From the NCBI RefSeq assembly GCF_020687385.1, contig NZ_JAJEQM010000008.1, forward strand, positions 62,001 to 126,000: a stretch of DNA of 64,000 nt, given 5' to 3'. The position numbers and the translations under genes are program-made. The first letter of the stretch is position 1. Each line of letters begins with the position of its first letter. Below, piece after piece: positions 1 through 8,613 of this stretch. The notes under the pieces are model-generated. The model made no database searches. It worked only from the letters and a program-made list of their open reading frames with translations, and was not told the DNA's origin. The stretch is from Hominilimicola fabiformis (GTDB lineage Bacteria > Bacillota > Clostridia > UBA1381).

Positions 1-1866
1 ACCCTCGGATGCAATACCCGTAGGAAAAGTACCGCTTTTTGCGCCGACAATAAACATTACCTTAACGCTTGTATGACTGCTCCTTTCCACACTTCCTACA
101 TACACTTGGTCAATACCCGATGGAATAGTGCGTATTTCGCATTGCGACAGACCTACCGTTATATATTCCGCAAATTCCGAAATGTTAATTTTGTCACCGT
201 CAAGTGCGATTGTGACTTGATTTAATATATCAAGAATAAGGTTCCATATTTTCGTAAATTGTTCGGATTCGTTCAGTTTGCCGTCTTTTTGGAATTTTGT
301 GATGTCGAATTTTAATCCGCTATACAGGTTGATGTCCTCAAGGTATTCAAACAATGCCGTTGCAAATTCTACGGCCGTTTTTCTGCCTTTTGTTTTTTCT
401 TTGAATGACGCAATCGGTGCGGCTATTTCGTGACGGAGTTTTTCTATAACTTCATTTGCATCTTCTTCAGACTCTGTTTGAAAAGCAGTGTCTACGATAT
501 TGTTTTCGCCAAGCCACTCTTTTTCACCGAGCCACTTTGAACCGCCTCTTATGCCGTGCTTCAACACGAAGTTTTCAAGTATATCTATTTCTTCTTGATT
601 AATCGACTTGAAAAATTTTAACTTTCCGTGTTGTTCTTTTCTGTAAATAAAACCGGCACGAAGATAACGGAAAACAGAATCATAGCTCCAATCGTCTTCA
701 AGAATACTGAATAAAGATAAAATCTGCATTGCGATAGGATGGTCGCTCAAAAGGATTGTTCTGTCGGTGAAATACGGTATTTCGTATTCGGAGAAAACAG
801 CCTCTATAAGATGTCTGTAATCATTTTCATCACCGCATAACAGTGCAATATCTTTAAAACGATAGCCGTCATCGCGGACAAGGTCAACGATTTTGCAGGC
901 AATTCGTTCGATTTCACCGTAGGTGTCACGACTTTGAAAAAGTGCCGTATTTTTAGGCTTGTCGGGATATACAAAGTCCTCTGTCCAATATCTGAAAAGC
1001 TTGTATAGGTCGTCCTTGCCTTTTAAGTGACGAAGCCCGTCAGAGGCGGTGTATTCGTTTTCAAGACCGTATGTTTGCGACAGTTCGTAAACTTTTTGTA
1101 CAGTCTTTTCGGTCTGAAGATAAATTTCGCGTTCGTTCTCGTATTCTGTAACAGGACAGCATACACTTATCGTCATATGTACGCCTTTTTTCAGAAGTGC
1201 CTCAAGTACGCAAATCTGCTGCGGCATAAATTTGTCAAAACGATTTACCCATATATAAGTGTTTTCGTCAAATTCGGTGCCGTTTTCGATACGGTTGGCA
1301 AGATGAAAAAGGTCGTCCTCGCTATCGGTACAGCCACTTTCTTCAACGTAAGAAAGATATTTCTCCAATACGTTTGAAAGTGCAATCAGTTTGTTTTTTA
1401 AAGTTTTGTTGTCCGTTAATGCATTTGCCTTTTCAAAAAGTATTTCGGGTGTGATAAGGTAACGCTTCATTTCACTTATCAGTGACGACATAACGTCAAG
1501 AAAACCCTGCTGACGCATAGAGGTGATAAGTTTTATATCCATATCCTTTACGTTTAAAAGCTCGTCGCACGCCGCCGAAACAGCCTTATATATAAGCATC
1601 ATTTTACCTGGGGCGGTAAGATGGTTTTGTTGTTTGGCACTTAAAAAGTTTATGGACATACGTCTTAGCGTAAGAACTTCAATATTGTTAAGTCCTATAC
1701 CGCCGAAAAAATCAACAAATTTTCGTTCGGTTTCGTATGAATAATGGTCGGGGACAATCATTATACATTTTGAATCGGGATTTTTTTCGTGTATTTCACT
1801 TATTTGTTTAAGGCACATATCACTCTTGCCGGAGGAGATAGCGCCTCGTATAATACTGACTCCCAT
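1..1866 (-). CDS. addB: ATP-dependent helicase/nuclease subunit B (AddB), 5' part only
   Basis: The minus strand is open from an ATG at 1866 to the left edge (622 codons, no stop), so the gene is cut by the window. AddB is the second subunit of the AddAB double-strand-break resection nuclease, the Gram-positive counterpart of RecBCD. The N-terminus has the Walker-A-like GAISSGKS (residues 8-15) typical of Firmicutes AddB, followed by the long UvrD-like region without full helicase motifs. The C-terminal Fe-S nuclease domain would lie outside the window. It reads away from rpmG; the 240-bp gap between them carries the rpmG promoter. addA is expected beyond the left edge. Small ORFs on the plus strand here are shadows of this gene. 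Confidence 0.88.
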   Translation of the reverse strand, partial: MGVSIIRGAISSGKSDMCLKQISEIHEKNPDSKCIMIVPDHYSYETERKFVDFFGGIGLNNIEVLTLRRMSINFLSAKQQNHLTAPGKMMLIYKAVSAACDELLNVKDMDIKLITSMRQQGFLDVMSSLISEMKRYLITPEILFEKANALTDNKTLKNKLIALSNVLEKYLSYVEESGCTDSEDDLFHLANRIENGTEFDENTYIWVNRFDKFMPQQICVLEALLKKGVHMTISVCCPVTEYENEREIYLQTEKTVQKVYELSQTYGLENEYTASDGLRHLKGKDDLYKLFRYWTEDFVYPDKPKNTALFQSRDTYGEIERIACKIVDLVRDDGYRFKDIALLCGDENDYRHLIEAVFSEYEIPYFTDRTILLSDHPIAMQILSLFSILEDDWSYDSVFRYLRAGFIYRKEQHGKLKFFKSINQEEIDILENFVLKHGIRGGSKWLGEKEWLGENNIVDTAFQTESEEDANEVIEKLRHEIAAPIASFKEKTKGRKTAVEFATALFEYLEDINLYSGLKFDITKFQKDGKLNESEQFTKIWNLILDILNQVTIALDGDKINISEFAEYITVGLSQCEIRTIPSGIDQVYVGSVERSSHTSVKVMFIVGAKSGTFPTGIASEG

Positions 1867-2001
1867 AATTTTAATCCTTTCGTAATATATATTAAGGTAA
1901 TTATATCATATTTAAAGTACAAAAAAAAGTACATAAATACAGGAAATCGCGAAAATATACACGTGAAAAACAAAATAAAAGAAAAAATATGAAAAAATAG
2001 C

Positions 2002-2030
2002 TTGACTTATAATTGTAATAATGTTATAAT
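2002..2030 (+). promoter_or_regulatory. Sigma-A-type promoter of rpmG-secE-nusG
   Basis: TTGACT (2002-2007), a 17-bp spacer and TATAAT (2025-2030). It is followed by an imperfect AGCTCT/AGAGCT inverted repeat around 2048-2078 in the leader and a GGAGGTG ribosome binding site ahead of rpmG. Confidence 0.8.
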
Positions 2031-2107
2031 AATTTTGCTCGAATAAAAGCTCTTTTTTTTATGCTTGAAAAGAGAGCTGAACATATATAAATGCGGAGGT
2101 GTAAAAA

Positions 2108-2257
2108 ATGAGAGTAAAGGTTACATTAGCGTGCAGCGAATGCAAGCAGAGAAACTATAATACAATGAAGAATAAGAAGAATGACCCTGACAGACTTGAA
2201 ATGAACAAGTATTGTAAGTTCTGCAGAAAGCACACTCTTCACAAGGAAACCAAGTAA
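2108..2257 (+). CDS. rpmG: 50S ribosomal protein L33
   Basis: A 49-residue basic protein starting at the ATG at 2108 behind a GGAGGTG ribosome binding site. Two Cys pairs (C9/C12 and C36/C39) form the zinc ribbon of the Cys-containing L33 form. L33 binds near the E site of the large subunit. It is the first gene of the rpmG-secE-nusG transcript, the usual arrangement in Firmicutes, and lies 26 bp before secE. Confidence 0.95.
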   Translation: MRVKVTLACSECKQRNYNTMKNKKNDPDRLEMNKYCKFCRKHTLHKETK

Positions 2258-2283
2258 TTTTGATTGAGTAAGGATGTGTAAAA

Positions 2284-2514
2284 ATGGCTGATACAAATTT
2301 ATCTAAAGCAAATAAGCCAAGCTTTGGTACAAGAGTCAAGAGATTCTTTAAAGATACTAAGGCTGAGCTAAAAAAGGTCACATGGCCTAACAAGGAACAG
2401 CTTATTCATAACACAGGCGTAATTATTGTGTTTATCTTAATAATTACAATCATCTTGTCCGTACTTGATTTTGGTTTTGCAAAATTGTTCCAACTATTAA
2501 CTAACATATTATAA
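2284..2514 (+). CDS. secE: Preprotein translocase subunit SecE
   Basis: A 76-residue protein. The N-terminal half is basic and amphipathic with the conserved AELKKVTWP segment (about residues 29-37). It is followed by a single transmembrane helix (about residues 44-66), the Gram-positive one-helix form of SecE. It stabilises SecY in the SecYEG channel. Position between rpmG and nusG is diagnostic. Confidence 0.95.
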   Translation: MADTNLSKANKPSFGTRVKRFFKDTKAELKKVTWPNKEQLIHNTGVIIVFILIITIILSVLDFGFAKLFQLLTNIL

Positions 2515-2549
2515 TTCATTAAAAGAATTGTTAGGGAAGGAGAACGGTT

Positions 2550-3074
2550 ATGGCAGAAGAAGCAAAATGGTATGTGGCACACACATATTCGGGTTATGAA
2601 AACAAGGTAAAAGCCAATATTGAGAAATCTGTTGAAAACCGTGGTATGCAGGATTTAATTCTTGATGTCAAGGTGCCGACCGAAGAAGTCATTGAGGAAA
2701 ACGGTGATAAGAAGAAAGTAGTTCAGCACAAGATTTTCCCGGGCTATGTTATTATCAAGATGATAATGACTGATGAAAGCTGGTACATTGTCAGAAATAC
2801 ACGTGGTGTTACAGGATTCGTTGGACCGGGTTCAAAGCCTGTTCCGCTTTCGGACGAAGAAGTTGAACGCATGGGTGTTGAAGTTATTCGTATGAAAGAT
2901 ATTGATTTTACCGTAGGAGATCTTGTTTCAATTAAATCAGGCCCTATGGAAGGCTTTTCGGGTAAAGTTACGAGCATTAACAATGAAACACGTAAGATTA
3001 ACGTCGCTGTTTCAATGTTCGGACGTGAAACCCCTGTTGAAATTGACTATACACAGGTTGAACATATGGAATAG
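2550..3074 (+). CDS. nusG: Transcription termination/antitermination protein NusG
   Basis: A 174-residue protein, the usual length. The NGN domain begins at the conserved WYVAHTYSGYE (about residues 7-17) and contains FPGYVIIKM and TRGVTGFVG. The C-terminal KOW domain lies at about 120-155 (VGDLVSIKSGPMEGFSG). NusG binds the RNA polymerase clamp and couples it to ribosome or Rho partners. It starts at ATG 2550 behind GGGAAGGAGA and precedes rplK. Confidence 0.96.
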   Translation: MAEEAKWYVAHTYSGYENKVKANIEKSVENRGMQDLILDVKVPTEEVIEENGDKKKVVQHKIFPGYVIIKMIMTDESWYIVRNTRGVTGFVGPGSKPVPLSDEEVERMGVEVIRMKDIDFTVGDLVSIKSGPMEGFSGKVTSINNETRKINVAVSMFGRETPVEIDYTQVEHME

Positions 3075-3133
3075 TCAATCAAATTATTTTGATATAGACA
3101 GCAAATGCTGTTTATAATATCCCTCTGGTAACA

Positions 3134-3163
3134 GTGGGAGGGCTTTATGCCCGCAATTACCAC
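3134..3163 (+). promoter_or_regulatory. Putative ribosomal protein L1-binding leader ahead of rplK
   Basis: The leader folds as GTGG-GA-GGGC, a 5-nt loop, GCCC, an asymmetric 7-nt internal strand and CCAC (3160-3163). This is the bulged-stem shape of the L1 site on 23S rRNA and on rplK-rplA mRNA, where L1 represses its own operon. A second site of the same design lies ahead of rplA. The fold was made by eye. Confidence 0.6.
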
Positions 3164-3208
3164 ATTCATATAGCGATATGCTATGAAAAATTCAAGGAGG
3201 TGGCCATT

Positions 3209-3634
3209 ATGGCACAAAAAGTTGCAGGTTATATTAAATTACAAATTCCTGCCGGCAAAGCAACTCCGGCACCACCGGTTGGTCCTGCTCTAGGTCAACA
3301 CGGCGTAAACATTATGCAGTTTGCAAAGGAATTTAACGAAAAAACAGCAAAGGACGCAGGTCTAATTATCCCTGTAGTTATTACAGTATATGCTGACCGT
3401 TCTTTCTCATTCGTAACAAAGACACCACCGGCTGCAGTTCTTATCAAGAAAGCTTGTAAGATCGAAAGCGGCTCAGGTGTTCCTAACAAGACAAAGGTAG
3501 CTACAATTTCAAAGGCAGATCTTCAAGCTATCGCAGAACAGAAGATGCCTGACCTTAACGCTGCAAGCGTAGAGGCTGCTATGAGCATGATCGCAGGTAC
3601 TTGCAGAAGTATGGGCGTTCTAATCGGTGACTAA
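3209..3634 (+). CDS. rplK: 50S ribosomal protein L11
   Basis: A 141-residue protein starting at ATG 3209 behind AAGGAGGTGG; an upstream in-frame ATG at 3134 would give a non-conserved extension lying inside the leader hairpin and is rejected. It has the hallmark [25 protein letters not shown] segment, which ends the first conserved block of the N-terminal domain. L11 forms the GTPase-associated stalk base with L10/L12. It is co-transcribed with rplA. Confidence 0.97.
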   Translation: MAQKVAGYIKLQIPAGKATPAPPVGPALGQHGVNIMQFAKEFNEKTAKDAGLIIPVVITVYADRSFSFVTKTPPAAVLIKKACKIESGSGVPNKTKVATISKADLQAIAEQKMPDLNAASVEAAMSMIAGTCRSMGVLIGD

Positions 3635-3647
3635 TTTGTTAAGAGAA

Positions 3648-3678
3648 GTGGGAGAGATATAAAATCTCGTTTAACCAC
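3648..3678 (+). promoter_or_regulatory. Second putative L1-binding motif, ahead of rplA
   Basis: GTGG-GA-GAGAT, an AU-rich loop, ATCTC, an asymmetric internal strand and CCAC (3675-3678), ending just before the rplA Shine-Dalgarno. It matches the design of the site at 3134-3163 with different stem bases, so the pairing is preserved while the sequence differs. L1 could therefore feed back separately on rplA translation. Confidence 0.6.
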
Positions 3679-3693
3679 GAAGGAGGATACGAA

Positions 3694-4386
3694 ATGTTTA
3701 GAGGAAAGAAATATCAAGATAGCGTAAAGCTTGTTGAAAAATCAAAGTTTTATGATACAAATGAGGCTATGGACCTTATTACAAAGACAGCTAAGGCTAA
3801 GTTTGATGAAACTGTAGAGGCTCACATCAGACTTGGTGTTGACTCAAGACACGCTGACCAACAGGTCAGAGGTGCTATTGTACTTCCGCATGGTACAGGT
3901 AAGACTTCAAAGGTTTTGGTATTCGCTAAGGGTCCTAAGGCTGACGAAGCAAAGGCTGCTGGTGCAGATTACGTTGGTGATGCTGACTTAGTAGCAAAAA
4001 TCCAGGGTGAAAACTGGTTCGATTTCGACGTTGTTGTTGCAACTCCTGATATGATGGGCGTTGTTGGTCGTCTTGGTAAGGTACTTGGTCCTAAGGGACT
4101 TATGCCATCACCAAAGGCAGGCACAGTAACAATGGACGTTACAAAGGCTGTAAACGAAATTAAAGCAGGTAAGATTGAGTACAGACTTGATAAGACAAAT
4201 ATCATTCACTGCCCAATCGGTAAGGCATCATTCGGTGCTGAAAAACTTCAGGAAAACTTTAACGCACTAATGAGTGCAATCGTTAAGGCTAAGCCGGCTG
4301 CTGCTAAAGGTCAATACCTAAAGAGCGTTGTTGTAGCTTCAACAATGGGACCTGGTATAAAGATTAATGCAGCTAAAATTGGCTAA
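3694..4386 (+). CDS. rplA: 50S ribosomal protein L1
   Basis: A 230-residue protein, standard bacterial length, with the conserved [21 protein letters not shown] segment region and [22 protein letters not shown]1 forms the mobile E-site stalk of the large subunit and is the autogenous repressor of rplK-rplA in many bacteria. ATG 3694 sits behind AAGGAGG. A strong intrinsic terminator follows at 4404-4436, separating it from rplJ-rplL. Confidence 0.97.
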   Translation: MFRGKKYQDSVKLVEKSKFYDTNEAMDLITKTAKAKFDETVEAHIRLGVDSRHADQQVRGAIVLPHGTGKTSKVLVFAKGPKADEAKAAGADYVGDADLVAKIQGENWFDFDVVVATPDMMGVVGRLGKVLGPKGLMPSPKAGTVTMDVTKAVNEIKAGKIEYRLDKTNIIHCPIGKASFGAEKLQENFNALMSAIVKAKPAAAKGQYLKSVVVASTMGPGIKINAAKIG

Positions 4387-4403
4387 TTGATTTTAATAGC
4401 AAT

Positions 4404-4437
4404 AAAAACCGCTCACAATATGAGCGGTTTTTGTATT
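4404..4437 (+). terminator. Intrinsic terminator after rplA
   Basis: AAAACCGCTCA / TGAGCGGTTTT stem with a 4-nt loop followed by a T-rich tail. Confidence 0.85.
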
Positions 4438-4473
4438 TTGTTAAAATTTTTTTGATGAAAATTAAAAAAACTA

Positions 4474-4502
4474 TTGACAAGCTGTTTAAATTATGCTATA
4501 CT
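4474..4502 (+). promoter_or_regulatory. Promoter of rplJ-rplL
   Basis: TTGACA (4474-4479), a 17-bp spacer and TATACT (4497-4502), directly upstream of the L10 leader. Confidence 0.8.
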
Positions 4503-4510
4503 ATAAAAGT

Positions 4511-4632
4511 TGAAAATCCGTAGACAGTCGGCGGCTTGCAATGTACATTGCAGACATAAGTCCTACCGAGGGTGTTTTGGTAATGACTATTACAAAGCTC
4601 TTGGTCTATGACTGAGAGCTTTTTGTTTTATA
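4511..4632 (+). promoter_or_regulatory. L10 ribosomal protein leader with terminal attenuator hairpin
   Basis: A roughly 120-nt leader between the rplJ promoter and the rplJ ribosome binding site. It contains the GC-rich CCGTAGACAGTCGGCGGC start and a GCAATGTACATTGC hairpin. It ends in an intrinsic-terminator-like stem AAAGCTCT...AGAGCTTTTTGTTTT (about 4594-4629). This matches the Firmicutes L10 leader, in which free L10(L12)4 complex binds the mRNA and promotes premature termination. Assigned from position and hairpin layout rather than a covariance search. Confidence 0.8.
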
Positions 4633-4692
4633 TGTAAGACATTGCTTTTGGATTTTCAAAGGTGATTATTCTTACAGGAGGTGAAACGAATT

Positions 4693-5277
4693 ATGCCAAG
4701 TGAAAAGGTTTTAGAGGCTAAGAAAGCACAAGTTGCCGAAACAGTTGAAATTTTGAAGGCTGCTCAGACAGGTGTGCTTGTAGACTACCGTGGTTTGAAC
4801 GTTGAAGAGGATACTGAACTTAGAAGAAAGCTTAGAGAAGCTAACGTTAAGTATTTTGTTATTAAGAACACACTTCTTCGTCTTGCTGCAAAGGAAGTTG
4901 GTCTTGATGCTCTTGATGAAGCACTTCACGGACCGACAGCTATCGCTGTTTCTTCAGAAGATGCAGTTGCACCTGCAAAGGTTATTGCTGATTTTGCTAA
5001 GGAAAACGATAAGCTTGAAATTAAGACAGGTTTCATGGACGGCGCTGTAATTTCTCTTGACGAGGTTAATAAGCTTGCAGCTACACCAAACATGGATACA
5101 TTGATCGCAAAGATGATGGGAAGCTTGAACTCACCTATTTCTTCACTTGCAAGATTGCTTGCAACTATTGCTGACGGTGGCGAAGAAATCGCAGACCTAA
5201 TAGCAAAGAAGAGCGCTGAGGAAGCTCCTGCAGCTGAAGAAGCTGCACCGGCTGAAGAAACAGCAGATGCTGAATAA
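4693..5277 (+). CDS. rplJ: 50S ribosomal protein L10
   Basis: Start chosen at ATG 4693. The AGGAGGTG at 4676-4683 is spaced 9 nt from it, whereas an in-frame GTG at 4681 lies inside the ribosome binding site. The 194-residue protein has the usual L10 N-terminal globular domain and the helix that binds L7/L12 dimers. The long Ala/Glu-rich acidic tail (last ~20 residues) is a common clostridial extension. L10 anchors the L12 stalk and likely binds its own leader at 4511-4632. Confidence 0.96.
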   Translation: MPSEKVLEAKKAQVAETVEILKAAQTGVLVDYRGLNVEEDTELRRKLREANVKYFVIKNTLLRLAAKEVGLDALDEALHGPTAIAVSSEDAVAPAKVIADFAKENDKLEIKTGFMDGAVISLDEVNKLAATPNMDTLIAKMMGSLNSPISSLARLLATIADGGEEIADLIAKKSAEEAPAAEEAAPAEETADAE

Positions 5278-5318
5278 TTTATTTGAAAATTAGTTATAAT
5301 TAATAGGAGGAAATTAAA

Positions 5319-5690
5319 ATGGCAGATTTGAATGCAATTCTTGATTCAATTAAGGAATTAAAGCTACTTGAAGTTGCTGAATTAGTAAAAATGATGGAAG
5401 ATGAGTTTGGCGTAAGCGCTGCTGCACCAGTTATGGTTGCAGGTGCTGCTGACGGTGCTGCTGCAGGCGGTGCTGAAAAGTCAGAATTTGATGTTGTACT
5501 TGCAGAAGCAGGCGCATCAAAGCTTGGCGTAATCAAAGTTGTTAGAGAACTTACAGGTCTTGGTCTTAAGGAAGCAAAGGCTCTTGTTGACGGTGCTCCT
5601 GGTACAATTAAGGAAGCTGTTGCTAAGGAAGATGCTGAAGCAATGAAAGCTAAGCTTGAAGAAGCAGGCGCTAAGGTAGAATTAAAGTAA
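5319..5690 (+). CDS. rplL: 50S ribosomal protein L7/L12
   Basis: A 123-residue acidic protein: N-terminal dimerisation helices (1-30), an Ala/Gly-rich flexible hinge (about 34-52) and the conserved C-terminal factor-binding domain ([20 protein letters not shown]). It forms the multimeric stalk that recruits EF-Tu, EF-G and IF2. It lies 41 bp after rplJ with its own AGGAGG. Confidence 0.97.
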   Translation: MADLNAILDSIKELKLLEVAELVKMMEDEFGVSAAAPVMVAGAADGAAAGGAEKSEFDVVLAEAGASKLGVIKVVRELTGLGLKEAKALVDGAPGTIKEAVAKEDAEAMKAKLEEAGAKVELK

Positions 5691-5725
5691 TTTTGCTCTG
5701 ATTCGTATTTATCAAGGAGTATGTT

Positions 5726-6235
5726 ATGACAATAGATGTATCAACAATTCTAAAGGAACTTGGCGGAAAGATTGATATTAACGGTGACGTTGAAATGTCT
5801 GACACCGATTTTCTTGGGGAAATGTATCATTTTAACGAGCCTGTTAAGGTTTCGGGCAGTGTTTCAAACAACGGAAAATCTTTGATATTAAAGGCTAACT
5901 GTACAGGTCATATGACTACGCAGTGTGCAAGATGTATGAAAGATATAGTCGTTGATATTGATTTCGACATTGACGAAAATCTTGCTCAGGACGACGGCAG
6001 TGTATCGTCAGATGATGATGTTATATTGTTTGAGGACGTTAAAATTGATATTGATGATATAGTGGCTAACAATTTTCTTATGAATGTTGAAGGTAAGTAT
6101 TTGTGCAGTGAGGACTGTAAAGGTCTTTGTCAGCATTGCGGTGCGGACCTTAACGAAGGCGATTGCGGCTGCAGTCAGGAAAACATAGATCCGCGTTGGG
6201 CGGCTTTGGTAGATATTATGGAAAAAGATAAGTAA
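5726..6235 (+). CDS. YceD/DUF177 family protein, 23S rRNA accumulation
   Basis: A 169-residue acidic protein of the DUF177 (YceD) family, almost always encoded directly upstream of rpmF, as here (33 bp gap). Cysteines cluster as CxxC-like pairs in the middle (TTQCARCMKD) and near the C-terminus (CQHCGADLNEGDCGC), suggesting a metal site. In E. coli and plants the family promotes 23S rRNA accumulation; the detailed activity in Firmicutes is not established. Confidence 0.88.
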   Translation: MTIDVSTILKELGGKIDINGDVEMSDTDFLGEMYHFNEPVKVSGSVSNNGKSLILKANCTGHMTTQCARCMKDIVVDIDFDIDENLAQDDGSVSSDDDVILFEDVKIDIDDIVANNFLMNVEGKYLCSEDCKGLCQHCGADLNEGDCGCSQENIDPRWAALVDIMEKDK

Positions 6236-6268
6236 GATAAAGTCAGAGAGAATTATGGAGGTGTAATC

Positions 6269-6451
6269 ATGGCAGTACCTAAGGGTAAAGTTTCAAAAGC
6301 CAGAAGAAATAAAAGACGTGCAAACTGGAAGCTAAGTGTGCCAAATATGGTTGAATGCCCACAGTGTCACGAATTTAAAATGCCTCATAAAGTTTGTAAG
6401 TCCTGCGGATATTACAACGGCAAGGAAGTTATAAAAAAAGTTGAGGATTAA
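6269..6451 (+). CDS. rpmF: 50S ribosomal protein L32
   Basis: A 60-residue protein with the L32 start [19 protein letters not shown] and a zinc ribbon of two CxxC pairs (CPQC...CKSC). It follows yceD, the classical pairing, and is closed by an intrinsic terminator at 6469-6500. Confidence 0.96.
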   Translation: MAVPKGKVSKARRNKRRANWKLSVPNMVECPQCHEFKMPHKVCKSCGYYNGKEVIKKVED

Positions 6452-6468
6452 TTCGGCTTGTTAAATTA

Positions 6469-6500
6469 AAAGAGAATGTCTATGACATTCTCTTTTTTTG
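6469..6500 (+). terminator. Intrinsic terminator after rpmF
   Basis: AAAGAGAATGTC / GACATTCTCTTT hairpin with a 4-nt loop and a run of seven T residues. Confidence 0.88.
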
Positions 6501-6591
6501 TGCGTAAAAATATTTGTATTAAAATTTCTGTTCTAAACGTGTCCGAAAAGTAATATATATCAAATACAAAACACGAATGGAGGACAGGGAG

Positions 6592-7518
6592 ATGTACATA
6601 GCAAACAATGAAACGGCTGTTTCTTCAAAAGGTATATTGAATTATATGCCACAGGGGATACGGCGATATATGTACGGTGTAAATCTTGACGGAGCTTGTG
6701 AAATACATATGAGGCTCGGTAAACCGCTTTGTATAAATTACAGTGACGGTCGGTTTTATCTTAACGCAAAAGGCAACTTGACGCCGATACCGAATTCAAC
6801 GCTTAAAGTCACTCGTGAGCATATAGATGAAGCGATTGAAATTGCAACAAGTTCGTCTGTATATTCGGTGCGTGACCAAATAAAAAACGGTTACATAACA
6901 ATAGCCGGCGGTCACAGAATCGGTATAACGGGTACGGCGGTTATAAAAGAGGACAATGTTTCGTTTATAAAGGATATATCGGGACTGAATTACCGTCTTG
7001 CAGGTGAAGTTATCGGAGCGGCGGACGAGGTTGTACCGATGATATTAAAAGGCGGAGGAATAAAAAACACGCTTATAATATCACCGCCCGGAGCAGGAAA
7101 AACAACAATGCTCAGAGATATTGTACGTCAGCTTTCGTACAAGTCGTATCGTGTGAGTGTTGTGGACGAAAGAAGTGAAATTGCGGCACTTTGTGAGGGC
7201 AGAAGTGCATTCGATTTAGGCTTTTCAACCGATGTTCTTGAGGGCGTGGACAAGGCGGAGGGAATGCTTATGGTATTGCGTTCGATGAGCCCTGATGTAA
7301 TTGTCACAGATGAAATAGGCAAGCAGTCGGACATTGACGCAATCGAACGAATAACAAACAGCGGTGCGGGGGTTATTGCAACTATACACGGAAGAAATAT
7401 TGATATGATAAAAAGACGCGACGATTTAAAACGTATGCTGAAATTTTTCGATTTAATTATAACGTTAAGCAAGCGAAAGGGCATCGGAACGGTGGAGGAG
7501 GCTCTTACGGAATGGTGA
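6592..7518 (+). CDS. spoIIIAA: Stage III sporulation protein AA (ATPase)
   Basis: Start at ATG 6592, 8 nt after GGAGG; an in-frame ATG at 6577 lies too close to that site. The protein is 308 residues. It has a Walker A PPGAGKT (about 165-171) and a Walker-B-like VIVTDEIG, placing it with the secretion-type AAA ATPases. SpoIIIAA is a mother-cell protein thought to power the SpoIIIA-SpoIIQ feeding-tube channel connecting mother cell and forespore during engulfment. First gene of the eight-gene operon, overlapping spoIIIAB by 7 bp. The operon is expected to be sigma-E dependent, but no clear sigma-E box was assigned. Confidence 0.95.
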   Translation: MYIANNETAVSSKGILNYMPQGIRRYMYGVNLDGACEIHMRLGKPLCINYSDGRFYLNAKGNLTPIPNSTLKVTREHIDEAIEIATSSSVYSVRDQIKNGYITIAGGHRIGITGTAVIKEDNVSFIKDISGLNYRLAGEVIGAADEVVPMILKGGGIKNTLIISPPGAGKTTMLRDIVRQLSYKSYRVSVVDERSEIAALCEGRSAFDLGFSTDVLEGVDKAEGMLMVLRSMSPDVIVTDEIGKQSDIDAIERITNSGAGVIATIHGRNIDMIKRRDDLKRMLKFFDLIITLSKRKGIGTVEEALTEW

Positions 7519-8003
7519 AAATTCTCGGAGCGGTAATGACAGGTTTTGCGTGTGGATATTTAGGGTTTAAAATAAGTTTTGCGATGAAAATAAGAGCGGA
7601 AAGTTTAAATAATATAATCACTTCGCTTGAAATGCTCGAAAGTGAAATAAATTTCAGTATGAATAAGCTGAAACAAGCATTTATGCGTGTGGACAAATGC
7701 GGATTGTTTAAATTCGCCGCGGAAAATATGGATGAAAAAGGCGTAAAAACGGCTTGGACAAATGCGGTGAATGAATGCAGTACTAAACTGTCATTAAAAG
7801 ACGCGGACAAAGATATACTTATGACACTTGGGAAAAACATAGGAAGAACGGATACTGATGACCAGATAAAGAATATAAAATATATAAAAAGTATGATAGC
7901 CGAGCAGGAAAAACAGGCACAGAGCGAATACCGCCGTTTCGGAAAAATGTACAGAAACGGCGGTGTACTTGTCGGACTGTTGATTGTTATTATGCTGATA
8001 TAA
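7512..8003 (+). CDS. spoIIIAB: Stage III sporulation protein AB
   Basis: A 163-residue protein with an N-terminal hydrophobic helix, a central helical region and a C-terminal transmembrane helix (YRNGGVLVGLLIVIMLI). This is the SpoIIIAB layout, resembling GspF-type secretion platform components. It overlaps spoIIIAA by 7 bp, so translational coupling is likely; GGAGGAGG at 7494-7501 serves as ribosome binding site. Confidence 0.92.
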   Translation: MVKILGAVMTGFACGYLGFKISFAMKIRAESLNNIITSLEMLESEINFSMNKLKQAFMRVDKCGLFKFAAENMDEKGVKTAWTNAVNECSTKLSLKDADKDILMTLGKNIGRTDTDDQIKNIKYIKSMIAEQEKQAQSEYRRFGKMYRNGGVLVGLLIVIMLI

Positions 8004-8016
8004 TGGAGATATAGTT

Positions 8017-8211
8017 ATGAATGTAGATTTGATATTTCAGATAGCCGGTGTCGGAATAATCGTAGCGGTATTGAATCAGCTTTTAACGCGTGCAGGACGT
8101 GACGAACAAGCTTTGCTTACAACGATAGCCGGACTTGTGGCAGTACTTTTTATACTGTCACAGCAAATCGGAGATTTGTTTGATACGGTGAAAAATATTT
8201 TTAGTCTTTAG
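8017..8211 (+). CDS. spoIIIAC: Stage III sporulation protein AC
   Basis: A 64-residue protein made of two transmembrane helices (IFQIAGVGIIVAVLNQLL and TTIAGLVAVLFILSQQIG) joined by a GRDEQA loop, the diagnostic signature of SpoIIIAC. It is an integral membrane component of the SpoIIIA channel, next to the related SpoIIIAD. Confidence 0.95.
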   Translation: MNVDLIFQIAGVGIIVAVLNQLLTRAGRDEQALLTTIAGLVAVLFILSQQIGDLFDTVKNIFSL

Positions 8212-8220
8212 GTGAGAAGA

Positions 8221-8613
8221 ATGGATATATTTAAGATTATAGGAGTGGGGCTGATAGGCGGAATTTTGTCAATGACCGTAAAACAATACAAGAAAGAATA
8301 TGCTTTGCTTGTTGCACTTGCGACAGTGACGGTGATATTGTTTTTTACGCTTGATACGCTTGAAACCGCAATTTCGCAGATTTCGCTTATAACCGAGAAA
8401 AGCGGTGTGGACACAAGATATTTTACGGCAGTTATGAAAGTGGTCGGTGTGGCATATATAACGCAGTTCGGAGCGGAAATATTGCGTGACGGCGGCGAGG
8501 GGGCGATTGCTTTAAAGGTAGAGCTAGCCGGAAAGGTGTTTATATTGGGACTGACTCTGCCGATAGTTACGGAATTTTTGGAGGTGTGCGTAAATGCACT
8601 TTCTGCTGTGTAA
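8221..8613 (+). CDS. spoIIIAD: Stage III sporulation protein AD
   Basis: Start chosen at ATG 8221 behind AGGTGAGA; a GTG at 8212 in frame is part of that ribosome binding site. The 130-residue product is a multispanning membrane protein (about four helices), and its N-terminal half resembles SpoIIIAC (IIGVGLIGG). It overlaps the start of spoIIIAE by 20 bp. Confidence 0.93.
   Translation: MDIFKIIGVGLIGGILSMTVKQYKKEYALLVALATVTVILFFTLDTLETAISQISLITEKSGVDTRYFTAVMKVVGVAYITQFGAEILRDGGEGAIALKVELAGKVFILGLTLPIVTEFLEVCVNALSAV

Noticed and set aside
1027-1992. Plus-strand ORFs of 67-116 codons opposite addB
   Set aside because: They are antisense shadows of addB, or run into AT-rich intergenic DNA, with no family resemblance.
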